DNA of 64,000 nt from Gonium pectorale (lineage: Eukaryota; Chlorophyta; Chlorophyceae; Chlamydomonadales; Volvocaceae): the NCBI GenBank assembly GCA_001584585.1, contig LSYV01000021.1:996395-1060394 (forward strand), given 5' to 3'. Under the pieces are notes generated by a model. That model made no database searches and was not told the DNA's origin. It saw only the letters and a program-made list of their open reading frames with translations. This document shows, piece by piece, positions 48,483-59,986 of the stretch. Each line of letters begins with the position of its first letter. Position 1 is the first letter of the stretch. Both the position numbers and the translations under genes were made by a program.

Positions 48483-50104
48483 TCAGCTCCGTGCCAGGTC
48501 GCGGATTAGCTCTGCCGCCAGGTCGGGGTTCTGCGACGCCTGCTCAACCAGCTGCTCCGGCGCCGCCGCAGCCGCCGCCTTGCAGTGGGTTATGAAGTAG
48601 GTCTTGAGCGCCGCAACGAGGGAGGTGAAGTTGTGCGCCTCCGCCCACTGCAGGTAGGAGATGACGTTCACCGGCGTGCAGGCCGCCGCCAGCAGCCGCG
48701 GCTTCAGAAGGTCGCACACCTCGGGCACCAGCAGCCGGTCCGCCAGCACCGCCGTGGCCTTGAGCTGGGTCGCCGGGACTTGAAGCATACGGGTGTACAT
48801 GAAGGCCAGCAGGCGGCCAAAGACGTGGGGGTCTACCTCCCCCAACGTCACCTCCGGCCGCACCGCTCTCCGCAAAGCCCTCCGACGCCAGCAGCTGTCT
48901 GAAGTAGCCGCACCGCTCCGCCAGCAGCGCCCGGTGCGCCACGAAGGCGCGGTCGCCCACGCGGACAGTGATGACCGTGCGGGCCATCAGCGCGAGGCTT
49001 TCACCGCTGGCGCCTGCGCCGGATGCTGCCGCGGCTGTCCCGCCGTTGCTGCTCGCCTCGCCGCCGGTGGGGGCCGGTAGCGAGCGCACCAGTGCGCTGG
49101 TTGGCGGCGGCGTGCTGGTGACCAGCCTTTCGTTGCAACCCGCGGCGACTCCACCGCAAGCGGTGTCGCTGCTGGGGGCAAGCACAGCGCCCAGGAGGGA
49201 CGCCAGCGACGGATCCGAGGTCTGCTGCTGGGTGCTTGCCCCGAAGACCGGCCCGTACAGGATGAGGGCTCGTTGATGAAATTTGCCCATGGCCAGCCAT
49301 CCCGAGGGTGTGATGGCCGCGACGCCGTACCTGCCGTTGTTAATCTGGCCCAGCGAGCGGACGATACTGCCGGGCTGGGTCATATCCAGCAGCGAGGCCC
49401 CGTCCATGATGTAGATGCGGCCGTCCCTGTCCGCCAGGAGCCCATTGATGTCGCGGAAAGGCGCCCAGCCAGATGCGCTGCTGCTAGTCGTGCTGCCGCT
49501 ACTGCCGCTGCCGATCCTGCTGGCAATCATGGCCGGCACCCCACCGCCACCGCCGCCGCCATCAGTGATCACCTCGTACAGCTCATCGTGGGTCGCCGCA
49601 ACCAGCGTCTGGGTGGCGGGGTTGAACGTCAGCCCCAACCAGTCACATCCGGAGGGGGCCCATAGGCACAGCGTGGTGACGCTGGGCTGAGTTCCTGCCG
49701 CCAGCCCCGACACCTTGAGGATCCCATGCCGCGATGTAGATGTTGCCCGCGCCGTCGGCGGCCGTTGCGTGGATACAGTACGGGGCCGGACAGCCCCAAA
49801 GCGGCTCGAGGTCAACGGCCTTGCTGACCACATTGGACGCGTCCATTCGCCATGCTGTCTCCTGCCAATCTAAGAAGTAGATGCAGTCGGAGACCGGCTC
49901 GTAGACGGGAAAGGACGCATCGCGAAGGGCGCAGGGCGCGCCGCTTGGGTCGGTCGGCCTGACTGCCGGCCCGAGCGTTGGCGGCTGGTCTGCGCCGCTG
50001 CCGCTCTCCACCAGCTCGCGGACCTCGCTGCCTCCCAAGAAGACGAGGGTCTGCTGCCGTCCCGCGACCACGGGCTTGCCCACGTCGAGGCTGTGCGTCT
50101 GCAT
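48483..50104 (-). pseudogene. BTB4: propeller-BTB gene with two frameshifts
   Basis: Homologous along its length to BTB5 and BTB6, starting at ATG 50104 (MQTHSLDVGKPVV). Two lesions break the frame. Near 49722-49730 about 5 nt are missing relative to BTB5, just before GILKVSGLAAG. Near 48853 one extra C (CCTCCGG versus CCTCGG in BTB5) shifts the frame inside the BTB domain between SEGFAESGA and VTLGEVDPHVFG. All other landmarks remain, including MDASNVVS, FNPATQTLVAAT, DRDGRIYIMDG and VGDRAFVAHRALLAERCGYF. Without the lesions it would encode roughly 540 aa. Two independent lesions favour a recent pseudogene over sequencing error, but errors in GC-rich runs are not excluded. Confidence 0.75.
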
Positions 50105-50490
50105 GGCCACTAGCTGCTGGTCATGTGTTCATAACAGTATGTATGTGCGTGGGCTGCCCCTGAGGGAGGTGACAGACTGCAGATGACCAAGACTAGGTTA
50201 CGCCGCGCTAATAATTGCTTCATCGCGGCCGTCACGGGTGCCGTTGTCCGGCACCCGGTCCGTGAGAGCTGATGCCTTCTGACGAAAGAAGGCCCTGTCA
50301 ACACAGAGCCGCAGCATAGCTTTGCTGAGTACAGCACCCCCGGCATGTGCGGCGAGCCGCAATCCCGCGGCCAGGGCGATCAAGGACCCACGGGTCATTG
50401 AAAGGATAACTGCCGTCAGTTTGCTGCGCGAACCGTCCAAGAGCGAGCCTCGTTGCCTGCATTCCTGGTTGTGCGTGTCGCATACCCGTT
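50105..50490 (-). other. Duplicated 5' flank of BTB4 with a shared open frame
   Basis: About 70-80% alike by eye to 61160-61570 upstream of BTB5. On the minus strand both encode a shared stretch: GRFAQQTDGS, a DPWV motif, then DRPG. Two of the indels between the copies are 3 nt long. This could be an upstream exon or uORF, or the tail of a neighbouring gene carried by the duplication. Confidence 0.45.
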
Positions 50491-50608
50491 ATATAGTCGT
50501 CTTACTGCTGTCTGTACTTGACCCAACACGCCAGGTTGATATACCTCTGCTATCTCACGATCGACCGGCGCCGCTCCCCCGCCTTCACGTTTCCAGCCCC
50601 CACTGAAG

Positions 50609-53600
50609 CCGACGGCCTCAGGCTTCACTACGTACGGCGGCAGGTTTGGCTGGCCCCGGGGGGTGGGGGGGCAGCGGAGCCGGGTTTGCATTTCATGTGG
50701 CGACCCGCGTGGTAGGGCCTGCTGTTGATTGGTGGCTGTGACTGGAGGGTCAGGACCACGGGCCATGGTTGCTAGTTGGGGTTGCCGGTTGGGGGTCCAA
50801 CCCCCACCTGCTCGTGCGGCGAAATTGGAGTAACGAGTGCTGGTGCGGCGCGCAGGCATCATTGCGCCTCGCCCCTCCGCCGTTGCATATTGCCCCCCCC
50901 CCGCGCCGTCCCGTCTCGCGCCCTTGAATCCCACATCGCACCGAGGTACTCCGCCGCGATTACGAGGTGGCGGCTGGGCGGCGGGGCATTTGCAGCGAGC
51001 GACACAGCAGGCGCACGGGTTGTTCCAGATGGGTATGTGGGTGGGAGGGTGGGGGGCGGACGCGCGGGGTGTGGACTGGGGCAGATGGCGCGTGGGGCCG
51101 TACTCCCGTACTCGGTGCACACCGCGTGTCGGCGCCGTACGCTTGTGTGTACATGCCCCACGCCTGGGCTGTTCTGCGCGGCCGCTGCGCAGATGCGTGG
51201 CCTGGGTACGGATTCCCGGGAGGAGCACGCACGCCGTCGCAGTCTTGTGCGACTCCCCTCCCATGACGCACTCTGCCCCGCCCTCCTCCCACAGGCCTGC
51301 GACCCGCCCCGTGTGAAGTACCGGATCAAAGCAAGCGGCGGCAGGCAGACGGCTCGGACCTTCCGGGTCATGTGAAGTGGCTGCCCTTGCCGGCCCCTCG
51401 GGTCATGCGTCCTCTCCCGCCCCTTTCTCCTTTCCAGTTCCCACGTCGCCCCCCCCCACCAGGTTCCAAGCGTCCATCATCCTCGCGCTGCCGTGGGTCC
51501 CGTGCCGCCACACGTAAACGCACGCACCCGGAGCCGCCTCCGGGACCGTGCCGCCTCAGCTACCTCGCAGCGCGGCCGCCCCGGCTGGCCGCCGAGCTCC
51601 CCTCCCTCCCGTCCCTCCCTTGGGGGGGGAGGGCGGGCGGGTTCGGGCATGCTGTGTGCGTCTGTGTACGCGCGTGTGTGTTCTCTATGATCTGTATGAT
51701 CTGTAGGATCTCTTTGCATAGCAGCGTGCTTCAATCGGACATTCAGGCGAGTAGTAACAGAACCACTCAAGCCGACGCTGTGTGCGTATCTGTATGTGAG
51801 CGCGTGGGGCGGGAGGCTGGACCCGAGCGCCGGTCCCCCATGTACCTGGTTCGCCACCTTTCGCCCCTTCGCCACAACGTACTATGCCTCTAGCTGCCGC
51901 TCCGCTCCCCGTTGCGTTGCTCTGCTCCGGGAGGTGCCCCCACCCCGACCGTGCCGGAGCAGAGCGGCAGTAGCGCCAACCCGCACCTCCGACCCGTTAC
52001 GACCCGTTCCCGCCCAGGTCCTCCGCCGCGTGTCCGAGGTGGTGGCTGGACGGCTGGGCGTCTACAACGACGAGTGCGGGGTGCCGCAGGAGGTGCGCTG
52101 TGGTCTGAGGGGGCGGAGGACGAGGGTTTACATGGAGCTGAAGGGGCTGAAGGGTAGAAGGATCTGCAGTATGCCCTATTGAACCTATTGTGAGTACGAA
52201 GCATCACCGGTGAGGAGAAGGCGCCTTAGGATGGAGGCCGGGTGCGGATGGGGAGTGGTGGCTCACCGCTGGGGGTGCGGTGGTGGTGGCCGAGACGATA
52301 GGGCGCGAGGCAGGAAGCCCGCGCTTCCGACCTCTCCGCCTCCCCCTTCCCCCCATGCCCCTCTTCCTCCTCTCAGCTTGCGCCCGGGCTTTCCTTTCAC
52401 CGCCCTTGGCTGACTTAAAATGCCCACTACCATCGCCTCGATTTGCCTGTACCCCGCAAGCGGAAGCGTGACACATTGGCCAAAGCCCTCTAGCCCCGGC
52501 CTGTCCTATTTGCCTCCTCCCCGGTTCGTTCTTCAACCCAGGAGGCTACGCCGGCGAGAGCGACACCAAATCTTGAGCTCGAAATCCCCTTGCACCCCCT
52601 GCCCCTTTCTCTCATTCACTAGTCCCCCTCCTCCTTCCTGGACTATCCTTAAGGCGCACGCCCCCCCCCCCAATCTTACACGTACTCACCACAGTACCAA
52701 ATACCCCGTCAACCACCTCCACCAGGTGATTGACGGCTACCTGCGGCCGCTCCGGGTATACGACTGGGACTTCGGCACGCTGCAGGCGTACCGCGCGATC
52801 CAGGTTGGGTGGGGGTTTGGGGGAGGAGGTGGGGCGAGCGAAGGGGGTTGGCTGGTGCGGGCGGTATGCGGATGCCCGCACTCAGCACTCCTTGTTCGGT
52901 GCGAATGGCGCGCCGCAGGCCGTATCCGTACCCGCGCTCCACCGCGCGCCCGCTGTCCAGATCTGTGGCCCAGCCTGCGCACGGGTGGGGTGGGGTGGGC
53001 GGGTTGGGCGCGGGCGAACGCAGTGTGGGCTGAGGCGGAAGGCGTGCAGGGGCCGCACTCCGTACACTATGCGCACCGCGTGCCGGTGCCGTACGCTGTG
53101 TGCCATACCTCAGCCAGTCCCTGCGCAGGCGCCGTACGCTATGTGTCGTACCCGCGCTGACCGCGCGCATGCACAACTGTGCGGCCCTGCCCGCGGGTTC
53201 CCTCGGGAGGGGCACGCAGGCCCAGCTGTGTGGCCCAGCCTGGGCGGATGTGATGTGGGCTGAGACGCAAGGCGTGCGGGGGCCGTATGCTCGAAGGCCG
53301 TTCGCAGTCCTGCGTATGCGGGCTGCCCCACCTCACATGCCGCGCCGTGCCCGGCCCTCCTTTGGCCGACCAGCCTGCAACCTCCCTTTGAGGCATCACC
53401 TGCGGAAGCGTGCGCGACGTAGGCGTTCAGACCGGTCTGGCCTGCCGGTCCGGGTTCAGCGGTTGCCCTTGCCGGCCTCTTGGAACTTTGCGTTTGCTCC
53501 GCGCCCCCTCTCCTTTCCACTCCCCACGTCGCACCCCACCAACACACCAATATATCGGGCTTAGAGGCGAGGAGAGGCGAGGTCTGCTCGGCGCTGCGTC

Positions 53601-54400
53601 CCACGTCATATGTCTTCGTCGGCCCTCCTCGTCAACCCGCCCCCCCTGCCTGCCTGCCCCCGCCCCCCACACGCACGGCGAATGGGCATGCGCCTCCAGC
53701 TCCCCTACCGAGAAAGCCGCCCACTCCTCCGCGCTCCCCACCCAACCCCCGCCAGGCTGGCGGCTCTGCCCCCGCCCCCTTTCCCCGCTGGATCGGCTGC
53801 TTGTGGTGGCGGGGCGTCAGGACGGGGCGGTGCCGCTAGAGGCGGTGCAGGGGGCGGAGGCGGCGCTGCGGAGGAGGAGCAGGCCAGGTGGGGTGAAGGC
53901 TTGTTGTTGGGGACGGGGCCTAGGGTTGGGGACGGGGGCGGGGAGCTGCGTCTGGGGCGTTGGCTGACGACGTGTGTTGGGAGGATGGGGTAGGGTATGC
54001 TCGAAGGGGGGCGCCCGAAGGGGGGCTTCCGCGGGGCCTACGTGCGGGGAAGGGGTTTGGTCTGGAGCTGCGGTAAGCAGGCAGGGGCGCAACGGCGCTG
54101 TGGAAGAGGAGCCTGCGATAAGTGAGACTGCTCCCGCACGATGCCCGCGGACCGCCATCTGCCGGCTCAATGCCCTCCGCACATCCGCCCCTCCCCCCTG
54201 CCCCCCCTTCCTGCTCAGCTCTCAGCCCTCAGCGTTCAGTTGTTTTAATCGGGAGAGGCATGCGCCCCCAGGCTTCCCTATTGAGAATGCTTCCCAAACC
54301 CACTTCCCCCCCTTCCTGCAGGCTGCTTGACGGAGTGTCGTGGTACCCGACCCGTGCGGACACGTGCCCATGCATGGCCGAGCGGCCACCGGAGAGTGGG
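50609..54400 (+). pseudogene. 5'-truncated alpha/beta hydrolase pseudogene
   Basis: Second copy of the last five hydrolase exons: 50609-50643, 52018-52092, 52726-52803, 53756-53887 and from 54322. The first three keep length, splice sites and frame (DGLRLHYVRRQ, VLRRVSEVVAGRLGVY, VIDGYLRPLRVYDWDF). The fourth is 132 nt instead of 133, shifting the frame before VVAGRQDGAVPLEAVQ. The fifth has several indels around the catalytic-His segment (CGHVPM is still visible). The nucleophile-bearing 5' half is absent: the copy begins within an intron at the duplication breakpoint. It cannot make an active hydrolase. Confidence 0.88.
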
Positions 54401-57400
54401 ATGGATGACCGCCATTCGGGACTGGCTTTGCCAACACATGACTCACGTCGGGGCTTGTGGTCTGCGGCCCTACGCTGTTGCCTGTATGGTGGCGCCGCCT
54501 CACCTCCCCGTCACATGGGTCGCCTGTGGGCGCTAGCCGGCAGCAGCAAAGGGGCTGGTGCGGCACACACCCCGACAGCCCCGCCCAGAGGACGCTGCTG
54601 CGGCAAGGTCCTCTGCCAACGGGACCCACCTGGACGAGGGCGCCGCCTGTCGACGGGACCGGCCGCCGGAGACGGCACCGCGCGGGGGCCCTGCGGGCGG
54701 GGCGGCTGGAAGGTCTGCGTGGAAGGGAGAGGAAAGGAGTAAGAGGGCGTGGCTGGGTTTCGCGAGGGCGGGCGTGGAGGGTTGAGAGTCCACCAAGAGG
54801 GGCAACCTGCAGGCGGCGCAGGGCGTGTGCGGGTAGCTGGCCCGGCTACCGCCACAGACCGATGACCTGCTCGGCTTACATAGTAACATAGCTAGACTCT
54901 GGCTTGTCCGCCGCCGCGTGAAAGGCATAAGCGCATATGTTGGTCATGTAGGCAGTTGAATTGCTGGGTTGATTACCTGATCATGTTGTCTTCGCTGCCT
55001 AGGTCGCAGGTGATGCGTGCCGTTTGGCCTGCGATACGGCATGGTAGAGCGCCTTATGGGCCTGGAGAAGACATACGTACGTGCACGACACGAGTTGTGC
55101 GTACGGACAGCGCGTGCGGTGCATGTACGGTTTGTGCAGCATGTTTGATGTCGTACACCTCCCGAGGCGGAACGCGGCTGTTCCCTGCCTGTGGGTCCGC
55201 TGCCACGCCAGACGGTGGATGCCACCGCTCTTGTCACCGACCAATGCAATCCTTTGCCCTACCCTTGTCGTGTTTTCAGATCGGAGGCAAAATCTGCGGC
55301 TGCTGAGGGATTGCTGCTTAGGCCGTTATCATTGCCCGGAGAGCGGAGCGGTAGACTGGCCTGGCGTGCTCAGTACTGCGGTGCAGTGCGGGAGGGCGTA
55401 GAGCGCGAATGTGGGTTGTACGGCGGCGCACACAGCGCGGGGCGTGTATGCATATTCGGTAATGAAGTGGCGGCGAAGGCCGTGCGCACAGCAAGCAAGA
55501 CTGGGCGAGTGGGACATAGCGTCCTGGTGTGGGAAATAAACGCACAGCTGCCTACATGTGCGGTTGCTGCGGCGCCGGTCGGTGCATTGCTGTGACCGTA
55601 AAGCATAATTGATGGCTTCTGGTCACGATCCGGTGTCGGGCATTGTAGAGGCCGTTGCGTGTCAGCGCTACCGTGTGGTGCCCCACCCTCCCTCCCTTTT
55701 GGTTGACCGTGTGCGGTGTTTATTTGGTACCTGGCTCGCGCTGCGCCGGAATGCCTCTCATGCCGTGCGACCGCCCCTCCTTGCAGCTTGCCCGCGTGTT
55801 GGCTTTGGGCTTGCGGTGGGTCGGCAAGTGCTTCGCACGTGTGCTTGCCGGCTAGCAAAGACTGCACGGCAGGTCCGTGCTGGCGCCTTGCTGGGCCAAC
55901 ACCGGCCTGGTGACGGGCCGCCCTCCAAATACCGGGCGGCCACGCACTGGGCTACTGTTGGGAGTTCTTGCTTGGGCCCAACGCCACCCGCCAGCCCCGC
56001 CCGCACTCGGGTCCACAACGGCGCCGCCGGAGCGCGGCTCTGCCTGGGTTGCCAACATCCGTCCCGTACCACGTCCCGTACCTGCCTGCCTGGATTCAAG
56101 GGCTACGGCTCTTCCCCTGTTGTACAACCTTGCAAGATACAGCCATTCGATAGCAGGAAAGGTGCACCCCGCACGGCAGCGGCAGCGCATCAGCCCACGC
56201 GCCCCATGCCCTCGCCGTTCACGCAGGTGTTGTGGAGTACGGACGCGCGGGTGTGCATTCATCGCCCTAGGGGGCATACTCCTTACCTGCGGTCCCCGCG
56301 CCAGGGCGAGGAAGAGCCCTGCTGCTCCAGTCCTCTAGCTATCGCCCTGGAACCTCTGCTGCGCTGCCCTGTAACGCCCAACGACGGGACCCGCGAGTGC
56401 CGTGCACGTACCCCACGCAGCCGCACACTGCCCCATACCCACTGCAGCCCAAACCGTTGCCAAGCTGCCCTACTTCAATCCATACCTGCTTCATTTATTC
56501 CGGTGCTCGCTGCCTGGCATGCAACGGCGCGTGATGCACTTCAAGAAGAAGAAGAAGACTTCGTAGTACCCCCGACGCTGGGGGACCCGGCCTGCCATCG
56601 GGAAAATACTGCGAGGAGAGTACAGGCAGCAAGGCAGCACCAGCAGACAAACCAAGCAATGAAACCGTGGCCGCCGAGGGCTGAACCCAGTCAGGGGGCC
56701 CGTGGCTGGGCAAAGAACAATACCCCACAGGGACTGTGCACAATAGAGGCCCGCCACCCAACAAGTCCAACCATGACTATTGAGTCACTAACCCGCGCCA
56801 TCCCAGAAAAAAAATCCCGGAGCCGGTCCCGACCACGAGCGGCGGAAAGCACATACAGGTTGACAGGCCCACCTCATAGGGCTCGACGTGCTCGTAACCC
56901 TATGACCCAGTACACTAACTGGTGACGATGGGGCATCTATGCCTATGCTTTGCGCCGCCGCCACGCCGTCAGGGGCTCAGGGCCCCATATCAGGTTCAGG
57001 CGACGCGGTTCAATTTAGGGTCGTTCCGACATGATCCCAGACTCTTGCCGTAGTTTTACATAGCCTGGGCATGTGATCCCGCCGAGGGACCGCTTTCGAA
57101 GTAAGCCCTGTGTCCTGGGCTCCCGGCCGCCGTGGTTTCCGCCCTTATTTGCAAAACATGCTTCTGGTTAGGAGCGTCCGATAAGGATGCAGCCTGGCAC
57201 ACGCTTCCATACCGGCGTCATGTTCAGTGCCGTTAAATCGATACAATGTATATTTGCAACACCTCATCTCAACAGCAATCAGCCCAGCCGGAACTCTCTC
57301 TTAACATGTCAACGGCGGGCAGCAACCGAAGCAGCGGAAACTACCAAAACCGCCGCCCACTAACGTACGGTAGCAGATGTGCCAGCAGGCAACATATGCG

Positions 57401-58469
57401 ATAATTGCATATGGTAATAACGTCCTACTCTTCGGGACTGCACTGCACCTCGTACGCCGTACAAAGGAGACGCACCTACCGTGCACCTACCGTGCGTGCA
57501 CATATGCGCTTCCACACGCATGCCACACGCATGCGCCGCAATCCCGCAACGAACAGCGGCGACGGAGTGCGAGCTCCATCACCGCTTACAAACCCAACCG
57601 ACATACCGACAACGCTGCTGGCAACCCAATCGAACAACCCGGCCCCCGGGCCAACAGAAAGCCTTGCTTGAGCCATGTCTATAGCAAAGAAACGTAACCG
57701 CAAAACCGATCCTACAAACAACACGGTCCCTTACTACAATGCCTGCCGCTCCTAGATAGCCGAAGGGGCTGCATGCGACTGCTATCTTCTTAGGATGGCT
57801 CAAGACCTTTCAGCCGCTCCAGCCCCCAGAACCCACGACGCGGTTGCCAGGCCGTACCCAGCCACGGTAATGGCATACCGGATGTCTAAGAAGTGCCGGA
57901 GGGCAGGCAAGGACAGAACACTCAGGCGATATGCTCTACGGAACGCTGGCACCTCCATTTCCAGGGTCGAGCTTGTCAACTTGAAGCCGCGTAGAAGAAC
58001 GCCCGCCGGTGGCTCCCATAACCACCCATCAGATGCTCGCGACACACTTGCACCTGCACCCAGCAGCGCACACATACATGCACAGACCTTTGCTTGCAAG
58101 CGATCTGAGGTTGCGGCACTGCACATACGTTAGGTGACAGATAGTAAGGCGGTGGAGCGCTCACAGCTGGAAGGGCGGATCGGGTGTGCGCTGCTTTCAC
58201 AACATCGAAAGGTCTCGAGCACGCACCTAGTATACATGAGTCTGAGCTCATACCCCGGAGGCGCATTGTCAGCGCGTGCACCGCAGTACACTATGGTGTT
58301 TTGCCCACTATACATTGCAGAAGTGATTGTTTCAGGCATCCCCACCCGCCCGTACGAATGAACACACCAATGGCACTGTGCACAAGCACTAGATTCCACG
58401 AGAGTAACCAAACATGTACAGGCCCCCATCAAGAGCCGATACCACAACGTGCCTTTGCTGACGAGTTGC
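54401..58469. other. Spacer of unit 2, no gene called
   Basis: Collinear with 44156-48482. Holds the third copy of the 450-bp repeat (about 54770-55225) and a unit-2-specific stretch at 56530-56880 beginning with a GAA triplet run. A 438-codon plus-strand frame (55609-56925) lacks protein-like composition and is not kept in unit 1. A minus-strand frame ending at 57800 (RYAITVAGYGLATASWVLGA) looks more protein-like but is unplaced. Confidence 0.45.
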
Positions 58470-59986
58470 TCAGCCCCGCGCCGCCAGATGGGTGCGCCAG
58501 AGCTCCGCCGCCAGGGCGGGGCTGCGCGATATCAGCTCGTCCAGCTGCTCCGGCGCGGTGGCAGCCGCCGCCTTGCAGTGGTCGACGAAGTAGGCCTTCA
58601 GTGCCGGGATGAGGGCGATGAAGCTGTGCGCCTCCGCCCACAGCAGGCAGGGGATGATGGTCGTCGGCGTGCAGGCGGCCGCCAGCAGCCGGGGCTTCAG
58701 CAGCTCGCACACCTGGGGCATCAGCAGCCGGCCAGCCAGCTCCACAGTCGCCTGCAGCTGCGTTGCCGGCACGTCCAGCACGTTGTAGTAAATGAAAAAC
58801 AGCAGGCGGCCGAAGACGTCAGGGTCGGCCTTACCCAGCGTCACCTCGGCCGCACCGCTGTCCACAAAGCCCTCCGACGCCAGCAGCTGTTTGAAGTAGC
58901 CGCACCGCTCCGCCAGCAGCGCACGGTGCACCACGAAGGCGCGGTCGCCCACGCGGACAGTGATGACCGTGCGAGCCATCAGAGCGAGGCTTCCACCGGT
59001 GGCGCCTGCCCCTGCTGCTGCCGCTGCTGCCCCGCCGTTGCTGCTGGTCGCCTCACCGCCAGTGGGGGCCGGTGCAGGGGCGTGGTAGCGCACTAGCGCG
59101 CTGGTTGGCGGCGGCGCGCTGGCGGCCAGACTTTCGCTGCTGGGGGCAAGCACAGCGCCCAGGAATGACGCCAGTGATGACGGAGTTGAGGTCTGCTTCT
59201 GCTGAGTGCCTGCCCCGAAGCCCGGCCCCTGCAGGGTGAGGGCCTGATAAGGGTAATTGCCGATGGCTAGCCACCCCGAGGGTGAGATGGCCGCGAGCCT
59301 CCCGAATCTGGCGTTGTTGATCTCGCCCAGCGAGCGTATGGCGGCACTGCCGCAGCTGGACTGGCTCATCTCTAGCACCGAGTCCCCGTCCATGATGTAG
59401 ATGCGGCCGTCCCCAGCCGCCAGGAGGCCCTTGATGTCGCGGAAAGCCGCCGAGCTACACGCGCTGCTGCTGCTGCCAGTGCTGCCGCTGCTGGTCCTGC
59501 AGGCAATCCTGGTCAGCGCCACAGCGCCACCGCCGTCACGGGTGGGCACCTCGTACAGCTCGTCCTGGGCAGCAGCAACCAGCGCCTGGGTGACGGGGTT
59601 GAACGTCAACCCCACCCAGTCACCACCGGAGGCAGCTTGGCCGCACAGCGTGGTGACAGCAGTGGGCTGAGAGCCTGCTGCAAGACCCGAGACCTTGAGG
59701 ATGCGTTTCATTGCCGCGATGTAGATGCTGCCCGCACCGTCGGCGGCCGATGCGCAGATTGGCCAATGGGACGAGGAGCCCCAGAGCTGCGCGCTGCCGA
59801 CGGCCTGGCTGACCACATTGGACGCGTCCAGCCGCATGAGCGACGACGGGTACGGCCCGTCAAAGAAGTAAACGCAGTCTGAGGCCGGCTCGTAGACGGG
59901 GTAGTACGCATGGCGAAGAGTGCAGGGCGCGCCGCTTGGGTCGATCAGCTGGACTACAGCCCCGAGCGTTGGCGGCTGGTCAGCGC

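Larger units (their letters stand above)
41734..50490. repeat. Segmental duplication, unit 1
   Basis: Collinear with unit 2 (50609-61570). Landmarks are hydrolase exons at 41734, 42180, 42845, 43579 and 44043, spacer blocks at 46100-46500 and 46790-47330, BTB4, and its 370-bp upstream region. This copy keeps the intact hydrolase exons. Confidence 0.85.

Noticed and set aside
55609..56925. 438-codon plus-strand open frame
   Set aside because: Low-complexity, Arg/Pro/Ala-rich composition, no domain, frame not kept in the homologous spacer of unit 1.
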